DNA of 44,407 nt. It comes from Rhodospirillales bacterium (GTDB lineage: Bacteria; Pseudomonadota; Alphaproteobacteria; Micavibrionales; Micavibrionaceae). The DNA lies in NCBI GenBank assembly GCA_020638335.1, contig JACKIT010000010.1, positions 1 through 44,407 on the forward strand, written 5' to 3'. How positions within the stretch are numbered: the stretch's first letter is position 1; every line of letters begins with the position of its first letter. The translations under genes were made by a program, and so were the position numbers. This document shows positions 40,068 to 44,407 of the stretch, piece by piece. A model generated the notes under the pieces. That model was not told the origin of the DNA, searched no databases, and saw only the letters and a program-made list of their open reading frames with translations.

Positions 40068-40649
40068 TTAATTGAAGTCTTTCTGATTAAATTCGAAAAG
40101 GTTTTCAACATTTTCAAGCATAGGCAGCGCCCGGTCCTTATCCGATAAGAGCGCTTGTTTGTCCGATGCAGGCCAGTCGATGCCCAGCTTTGGGTCTGCC
40201 CAATACAGACCACAATCATACTCGGGTGCATAGGGGGCTGATATTTTATAAGCGACCACTGTATTTTCGGAGCAAGTACAAAATCCGTGCGCGAAACCGG
40301 TCGGAATAAAAAGTTGACGGGCGTTTTCAGCGCTTAGCTCCTCTGTTATATGCTGCCCAAATGTCGGCGAGCCCCGACGAATATCGACGGCTACATCAAA
40401 AATTTTTCCTGAAAGAACCCTTATCAACTTGGCTTGCGCGAAAGGCGGTGTTTGAAAATGCAGACCGCGTATCGTATATCGATTGACCGAAAGAGACTGA
40501 TTATCCTGTATGAAATCGGTATTGATGCCATGCGCACGCAACGCTTCGCGATTATAGGTTTCTTCAAAATACCCGCGCGCATCGCCAAAACGATCTGGAG
40601 TTATAAGAAAGACACCAAAAAATCTAGTTTTTTCAACGTGAAAAGCCAC
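40068..40649 (-). CDS. rmlC: dTDP-4-dehydrorhamnose 3,5-epimerase
   Basis: 193 residues with a GTG start at 40649, supported by AGGTGG five bases upstream. A cupin fold enzyme that epimerises C3 and C5 of the 4-keto sugar. RGLHFQTPPFAQAKLIRV carries the catalytic His; FDVAVDIRRGSPTFGQH, FIPTGFAHGFCT and PYAPEYDCGLYWADP are standard. First gene of the leftward unit rmlC - small ORF - permease - ATPase - adaptor - duct - two acyltransferases - rmlB. Putting rmlC and rmlB at the two ends ties sugar supply to export. Confidence 0.95.
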   Translation of the reverse strand: MAFHVEKTRFFGVFLITPDRFGDARGYFEETYNREALRAHGINTDFIQDNQSLSVNRYTIRGLHFQTPPFAQAKLIRVLSGKIFDVAVDIRRGSPTFGQHITEELSAENARQLFIPTGFAHGFCTCSENTVVAYKISAPYAPEYDCGLYWADPKLGIDWPASDKQALLSDKDRALPMLENVENLFEFNQKDFN

Positions 40650-40748
40650 TCAATCCACCTATTATGTCATCGTGCTTTAATCAGTCAGCAGACCTTAAAG
40701 AACTATAAAATTTTCGTATTCTCTTCGCAAGTTTTATCAAAATCTTAA

Positions 40749-40997
40749 CGATCACGAAAAAGCCTTAACTATAATGGAGAAACCGTGTCTCTACACCCTT
40801 CAATAGGCAATTGGAGCTTCGAATGTCGATCGCACTATTGGGTTAGAAATGGTCAAATAGTCTGGGCGGAAGCATGAAGTCAAGATAAGGTCGATATGGG
40901 CCGGGCACATGATAAAATGATTAAAAATATGCCTACCAAAGCCAGAAAAGAAAATCTTGGTTTTTGGCAAAGATTCAAAAAGCTTTTAATGCAGTAA
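40749..40997 (+). pseudogene. Decayed DUF6527-family gene, C-terminal part
   Basis: Frame: NYNGETVSLHPSIGNWSFEC, then RSHYWVRNGQIVWAEA, then TGA at 40875, then SQDKVDMGRAHDK and a tail ending FWQRFKKLLMQ at TAA 40995. SIGNWSF and SHYWxRN are the hallmark of DUF6527, and the tail fits the family ending. The TGA replaces a Trp codon expected before SQ. The 5' half is gone. In other genomes this family is often near ThiF-like and ubiquitin-like genes. Here it marks the right edge of the island. Confidence 0.65.
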
Positions 40998-41009
40998 GGT
41001 ATTTTGTAC

Positions 41010-41144
41010 ATGAGTAAATTTCTAAAGTTCGTAAATGGTTTTGTATTGTTGGCATTGCATTTTCCTCAATCACAGAATGTTAAAATTAGTGACGTGAAAC
41101 CACAACATAAGGCAAATAAACTTATGATGAATAATAAATATTAA
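41010..41144 (+). CDS. Possible 44-residue small protein
   Basis: ATG at 41010, TAA at 41142. A hydrophobic stretch (FLKFVNGFVLLALHF) precedes a polar, lysine-rich tail. A weak TAAGG site is 13 bases upstream. It lies between the DUF6527 remnant and the initiator tRNA in AT-rich DNA, so it may be a chance ORF or remnant. The rest of the gap to 41294 shows only broken frames (for example EDTAIHGTPEAHSAPRNV before a stop at about 41220). Confidence 0.25.
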   Translation: MSKFLKFVNGFVLLALHFPQSQNVKISDVKPQHKANKLMMNNKY

Positions 41145-41293
41145 TTGTTTATCAGCAGCTTAAAGAAGACACAGCAATACACGGCACACCTGAGGCACAT
41201 TCCGCACCGAGAAATGTCTAAAAATCTACTTTATATGCCTTAATGCTTTTTGTGATTGATTGCCCAAAAATGTGCTGCCAGTGTGCCACAGGC

Positions 41294-41319
41294 AATAAAA
41301 AAGCCGCTCGAAGGCGGCT
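41294..41319 (-). terminator. Rho-independent terminator of the initiator tRNA gene
   Basis: On the minus strand AGCCGC and GCGGCT (41319-41314 and 41307-41302) form a hairpin followed by a run of six T. It lies 17 bp beyond the CCA end of the tRNA. Confidence 0.8.
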
Positions 41320-41335
41320 AACTTATTGAAATAAT

Positions 41336-41412
<77 letters not shown>

Positions 41413-41532
41413 ATACGAAGATAAAAGGCCGCAAAGCCCTTCAAAGAATGGATGGTGATATATAGCGCCCTGCCCGGTTAAAAGCAACCCACCTCAATTG
41501 ACTTTTTACAAAATAAGCATAAATTGGCGGAA

Positions 41533-41613
41533 ACACTCACCGGCGGTGCCCATAAGAGGCTGAGATTATACGCCACAAGGACCTGATCCAGATTATACTG
41601 GCGGAGGAAGTGT
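41533..41613 (+). promoter_or_regulatory. TPP riboswitch (THI element)
   Basis: The helix-P1 arms ACACT and AGTGT enclose the conserved THI pieces: GGCTGAGATTATAC (pyrimidine sensor, 41558-41571) and ACCTGATCCAGATTATACTGGCGGAGGAAG (pyrophosphate side, 41581-41610, only partly quoted here as CCTGATC and GGCGGAGGAAG). It ends ten bases before the thiO ATG. With no terminator visible, TPP probably hides the ribosome-binding site (GAGAG) and blocks translation. Confidence 0.93.
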
Positions 41614-41622
41614 GAGAGAAAA

Positions 41623-42687
41623 ATGAATATAAAATCACAAAATATCGCCATTATCGGCGCCGGCATCACCGGCCTGTGCACCACTTACGCCCTGCTGAAA
41701 GACGGCCACACACTCACCATATACGACCCCGCAGGCTTCCCGGCCGATAACGCCAGCTTCATGGCTGGTGGCATGCTCGCCCCTTTGGCCGAGATTGAGC
41801 ACATGCCGCACGAGTGGATCGAAGCGGGCTTAAACAGCATCGCCCTATGGGCTGAATTCGCGCAGCAGCACGGCCAGACCAAAGGCTTTGACTTCCATCA
41901 AAAAGGCAGCCTCCTGCTCGCCCATGATGAGGACCGTCATATCCTCCAGCGCTTTGCCGCTCACCTGCCCGCCGGTAAAGGCGAATACACCCCCACCAAA
42001 GAACTTGAACCCACTCTGGCCGAAAAATTCCCCCAAGGGCTCTATTTGCCAGAAGAAGCCCACATCAACCCGGCCCCGGCCATGCACACCTTATGCGATT
42101 ATCTTAAAAGTACAGGCGCAACCTTCATTCAGGAAAAAGCCGACCCATCTACACTGAATGCCCAATACGACCACGTCATTGATTGCCGCGGCATGGGCGC
42201 GGCATGGGAGGATAAAAACCTGCGCGGCGTCAAAGGCGAAATCGTCATCGTCCGCAATACCGAGTTGACCTTAAGCCGCCCGGTCCGCCTGATGCACCCG
42301 CGCTATCCGCTCTATATCGTCCCGCGCCCTAACCACGTCTATATGATTGGCGCCACCATCATCGAGAGCTCTGACAGCGCCACAGTCAGCGTCCGTTCCG
42401 GCCTTGAGTTGCTCAGCGCGCTGTACAGCCTGCACTCATCGTTCAGCGAGGCCGAAATTATTGAAGTAAAGGCCGGCATCCGCCCATCCTACCCCGACAA
42501 CCTGCCGCGTATCGAAATATCAAAAAACGACAATATAATCCGCTGCAACGGCCTGTTCCGCCACGGCTTTATGCTCTCTCCAATAATAGGACGGTGCGTA
42601 GCGGATCATATTAAGGGCGGACAGAATAACTTCCTCAACCTGTTAAAGAGAGATCGCAATGAACATCATCATCAACGGGCAGCCTAA
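41623..42687 (+). CDS. thiO: Glycine oxidase ThiO (FAD-dependent)
   Basis: 354 residues. Oxidises glycine to the imine (dehydroglycine) needed for the thiazole ring of thiamine. FAD-binding GAGITGLCTTYAL at about residue 12, MAGGMLAPLAE, and the C-terminal GLFRHGFMLSPIIGRCVAD are typical of the DAAO/ThiO group. First gene after the TPP riboswitch; its last 29 bases overlap thiS, so translation is coupled. It replaces the anaerobic ThiH route, suggesting an aerobic life style. Confidence 0.93.
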   Translation: MNIKSQNIAIIGAGITGLCTTYALLKDGHTLTIYDPAGFPADNASFMAGGMLAPLAEIEHMPHEWIEAGLNSIALWAEFAQQHGQTKGFDFHQKGSLLLAHDEDRHILQRFAAHLPAGKGEYTPTKELEPTLAEKFPQGLYLPEEAHINPAPAMHTLCDYLKSTGATFIQEKADPSTLNAQYDHVIDCRGMGAAWEDKNLRGVKGEIVIVRNTELTLSRPVRLMHPRYPLYIVPRPNHVYMIGATIIESSDSATVSVRSGLELLSALYSLHSSFSEAEIIEVKAGIRPSYPDNLPRIEISKNDNIIRCNGLFRHGFMLSPIIGRCVADHIKGGQNNFLNLLKRDRNEHHHQRAA

Positions 42688-42859
42688 AAGCTTCACCGCC
42701 CCGCTCAACCTCTATGACGTACTGGCACAAGAAGAAGTCATCGGCATGATGATCGCCGTCGCGCGCAACGGCACCTTCGTGCCCAAAGACGATTATGCGC
42801 ACATTGCTCTCGAAGACGGCGACGACATCGAAATCGTCGCGCCAATGCAGGGAGGATGA
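42659..42859 (+). CDS. thiS: Sulfur carrier protein ThiS
   Basis: 66 residues with a beta-grasp fold and the essential C-terminal GG. The C-terminus is adenylated by ThiF and carries sulfur as a thiocarboxylate to ThiG. MNIIINGQPKSF at the start and EDGDDIEIVAPMQGG at the end are diagnostic. It overlaps thiO and is six bases from thiG. The genuine ThiF partner is not in this operon; the ThiF-nitroreductase fusion of the island is an unlikely substitute. Confidence 0.95.
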   Translation: MNIIINGQPKSFTAPLNLYDVLAQEEVIGMMIAVARNGTFVPKDDYAHIALEDGDDIEIVAPMQGG

Positions 42860-42865
42860 AGAAGA

Positions 42866-43651
42866 ATGACCAAGCCCCTCACCATCGGTGATAGCATCCT
42901 TAAATCCCGCCTGTTCTTGGGCACCGCCGGCTACCCATCACCGCAAGCCTTAGGCGAGAGCATCGAAGCCGCCCGCCCCGGTCTGATTACCGTCTCACTA
43001 CGCCGGGAAAGCAAAGCCGGCAAAGGTCAGAATTTCTGGAATATCCTTAAAAGTTTCGACGTACCGATCCTGCCCAACACCGCCGGGTGTCATACCCCCG
43101 AAGAAGCCATCACCACCGCCGAAATGGCCCGCGAAGTTTTTGAAACCAGCCGTATAAAACTCGAAATCATCGGCGACCAATATACGATCCAGCCCGACCC
43201 GTTCGGACTTGTTGAAGCCACCGAGGCGCTCCTTAAAAAAGGCTTCGAAGTCTACCCCTATATGACCGACGATCTGGTTTTGGCCGAGCGTCTCGTGGAT
43301 CTCGGCTGTAAAATTCTCATGCCTTGGGGTGCACCGATTGGCTCAGGCCGCGGCCTCAACAACCCTTATGCCCTAAAACAACTGCGCGAGCGCTTCCCAA
43401 ACATCACCCTCGTCGTTGACGCCGGTATCGGCGCACCGTCACATGCGGCTCAAGTCATGGAAATGGGCTATGACGCGGTTCTGCTCAACACCGCCGTCGC
43501 CAAAGCCGGATACCCCGCCGAAATGGCCCGCGCCTTCGCCCAAAGCATCGAAGCCGGACGCGCCGCCTGGCTGGCGGGCATTATCGCCCCGCAGGAAAAC
43601 GCCACGCCCTCAACCCCGCTGATCGATAAACCCTTCTGGCACCAACAATAA
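42866..43651 (+). CDS. thiG: Thiazole synthase ThiG
   Basis: 261 residues, TIM-barrel. Condenses deoxyxylulose-5-phosphate, dehydroglycine and ThiS-thiocarboxylate to the thiazole phosphate. LFLGTAGYPS near residue 16, the Schiff-base Lys in RIKLEIIGD, PYMTDDLVLAERL, MPWGAPIGSGRGL and VDAGIGAPSHAAQVMEMGYDAVLLNTAV are all present. GGGAGG-type ribosome-binding site at the end of thiS. Last gene of the riboswitch-controlled operon; thiE, thiC and thiD are elsewhere. Confidence 0.97.
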   Translation: MTKPLTIGDSILKSRLFLGTAGYPSPQALGESIEAARPGLITVSLRRESKAGKGQNFWNILKSFDVPILPNTAGCHTPEEAITTAEMAREVFETSRIKLEIIGDQYTIQPDPFGLVEATEALLKKGFEVYPYMTDDLVLAERLVDLGCKILMPWGAPIGSGRGLNNPYALKQLRERFPNITLVVDAGIGAPSHAAQVMEMGYDAVLLNTAVAKAGYPAEMARAFAQSIEAGRAAWLAGIIAPQENATPSTPLIDKPFWHQQ

Positions 43652-43715
43652 AACAGGGACGCAAAAACCAATTTGCGCCCCCGCTTAAGTCTTTAAAGAA
43701 GATATGCTAACTCTT

Positions 43716-44255
43716 TTACGCAGCCTTATCCTGCTTAGCACGCTCAATGCCTTCCAAAATGAGTCTGTGCGCCTCATCAACGCCCGCCCATCCGAGCGTC
43801 TTGGACCACTTGCCGCTTTCCAGATCCTTATAATGCATAAAGAAATGCTCGATCTGTTCACGGTTAATCGGACGCAAATCCGTATACTCCAATACATCGG
43901 CGTGATACGGGTGCAAAGACGGCCCCGGCACAGCGATGATTTTTTCATCCTGCCCGCCGTCATCTTCCATCATCAGCACGCCAACCGGACGCAAAGGCAT
44001 CACCGCACCAGGCATCACCGGTGTTCGGCCAATCGCCAGAATATCGACCGGGTCGCCGTCACCGGACAATGTATGCGGAATAAACCCGTAGTTACCTGGA
44101 TAGTGCATCGCCGTGTGCAAAAAACGATCAACAAACATAGCGCCGGAGGCCTTATCCAGCTCATACTTAACAGGAACCCCTCCAAGCGGGTTCTCGATAA
44201 CGGCGTTCACGACATTCGGCGCATCATCGCCAATAGAGATTTTGGAAATATCCAT
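43716..44255 (-). CDS. ppa: Inorganic pyrophosphatase (family I)
   Basis: 179 residues from MDISKISIGDDAPN, whose ATG has AAAGGA five bases upstream; the nine-codon extension is unlikely. Hydrolyses PPi in the cytoplasm, driving biosynthetic reactions. Metal-binding acidic motif DGDPVDILAI, the YPGNYGFIPHTLSGDGDP block, and the Lys/Tyr-bearing HFFMHYKDLESGKW stretch are classical. Convergent with thiG, with 64 bp between the stops. Single-gene unit. Confidence 0.97.
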   Translation of the reverse strand: MDISKISIGDDAPNVVNAVIENPLGGVPVKYELDKASGAMFVDRFLHTAMHYPGNYGFIPHTLSGDGDPVDILAIGRTPVMPGAVMPLRPVGVLMMEDDGGQDEKIIAVPGPSLHPYHADVLEYTDLRPINREQIEHFFMHYKDLESGKWSKTLGWAGVDEAHRLILEGIERAKQDKAA

Positions 44256-44342
44256 AGCAATCCTTTCATTCCAATAACGCAAGCAGTCTTACCCATCAAC
44301 CACTTGAAGGGCAAGCCTTTTATCAAAATAAAAACAGCGGAT

Positions 44343-44407
44343 TTATGCGGGAACTTTATAACGCACGCGCAGGTCTTCCAAAAACGCACCGAACGCCTCC
44401 ACAGCAC
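44343..44407 (-). CDS. C-terminal end of an unidentified gene
   Basis: One minus-strand frame entering from the right edge reads AVEAFGAFLEDLRVRYKVPA and stops at TAA (44345-44343). Its amphipathic helical look and the position upstream of ppa, on the same strand, make it more likely real than the other frames. About 87 bp separate it from the ppa start. Too little is present to name the protein. Confidence 0.5.
   Translation of the reverse strand, partial: AVEAFGAFLEDLRVRYKVPA

Noticed and set aside
42659..42859. Functional pairing of ThiS with the island's ThiF-nitroreductase fusion
   Set aside because: The two are in different gene blocks of different codon style, and the thiamine operon lacks only ThiF, which is commonly encoded elsewhere.

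Overview
The window looks like chromosome from an alphaproteobacterium. Supporting signs are the divergent anmK/tyrS pair, an Rrf2 regulator followed by a cysteine desulfurase and an adrenodoxin-type ferredoxin, a TPP-riboswitch-controlled thiOSG operon, and many GC-rich or hairpin intergenic repeats of the kind common in that class. A Micavibrio/Rhodospirillales-like lineage is possible, but I could not test it. The left part (1-25.3 kb) and the right end (41.3-44.4 kb) share one style: strongly C-ending codons, housekeeping genes and palindromic repeats between genes. The middle (about 25.4-41.2 kb) has more T-ending codons and no GC-rich repeats, and looks like an acquired island.

Left part. 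The end of an M3 metallopeptidase gene is followed by an 830-bp gap holding hairpin repeats and a candidate structured RNA. Then come a secreted lipase-like protein, a CtlX-type amidinohydrolase, a small unknown protein, and a CheD homologue lacking its catalytic Cys and His. Next are gmd-fcl (GDP-L-fucose), a membrane fatty acid hydroxylase/sterol desaturase, a UDP-glucuronate epimerase, a Sua5-type tsaC carrying two in-frame palindromic repeat insertions, an unknown protein, anmK, tyrS, a giant AsmA-like protein, bcp, an alpha/beta hydrolase, an IscR-like regulator with iscS and ferredoxin, a Dabb protein, a lone receiver protein, an unknown protein, mnmA and two orphan small proteins. A 144-145-bp repeat occurs twice (3.4 kb and 17.9 kb), each time just beyond the 3' end of a minus-strand gene.

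Island. It begins in a graveyard: the 5' piece of a tRNA gene behind an intact promoter, a complete tRNA(CAU), an N-terminal ATPase fragment, an IS630 remnant and another N-terminal gene fragment. It ends with a decayed DUF6527 gene before an initiator tRNA-Met. Between them lies a coherent cluster. It contains a LuxI/FeeM-like acyltransferase of the exosortase-associated family with a small partner, a GT1 glycosyltransferase, all four dTDP-L-rhamnose genes (rmlD, rmlA, rmlB, rmlC), a ThiF-nitroreductase fusion, two membrane-anchored hexapeptide acyltransferases, and a DevBCA/MacAB-like tripartite exporter with its own NodT-type outer-membrane lipoprotein. The simplest reading is a biosynthesis and export system for a rhamnosylated acyl-amino-acid or other small lipid, with no exosortase, RhlA, Wzx/Wzy or NRPS/PKS gene visible. 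I regard this as the most likely undescribed system here.

Right end. The initiator tRNA-Met is followed by the TPP riboswitch and thiO-thiS-thiG, then a convergent inorganic pyrophosphatase and the tail of one more gene running off the edge.
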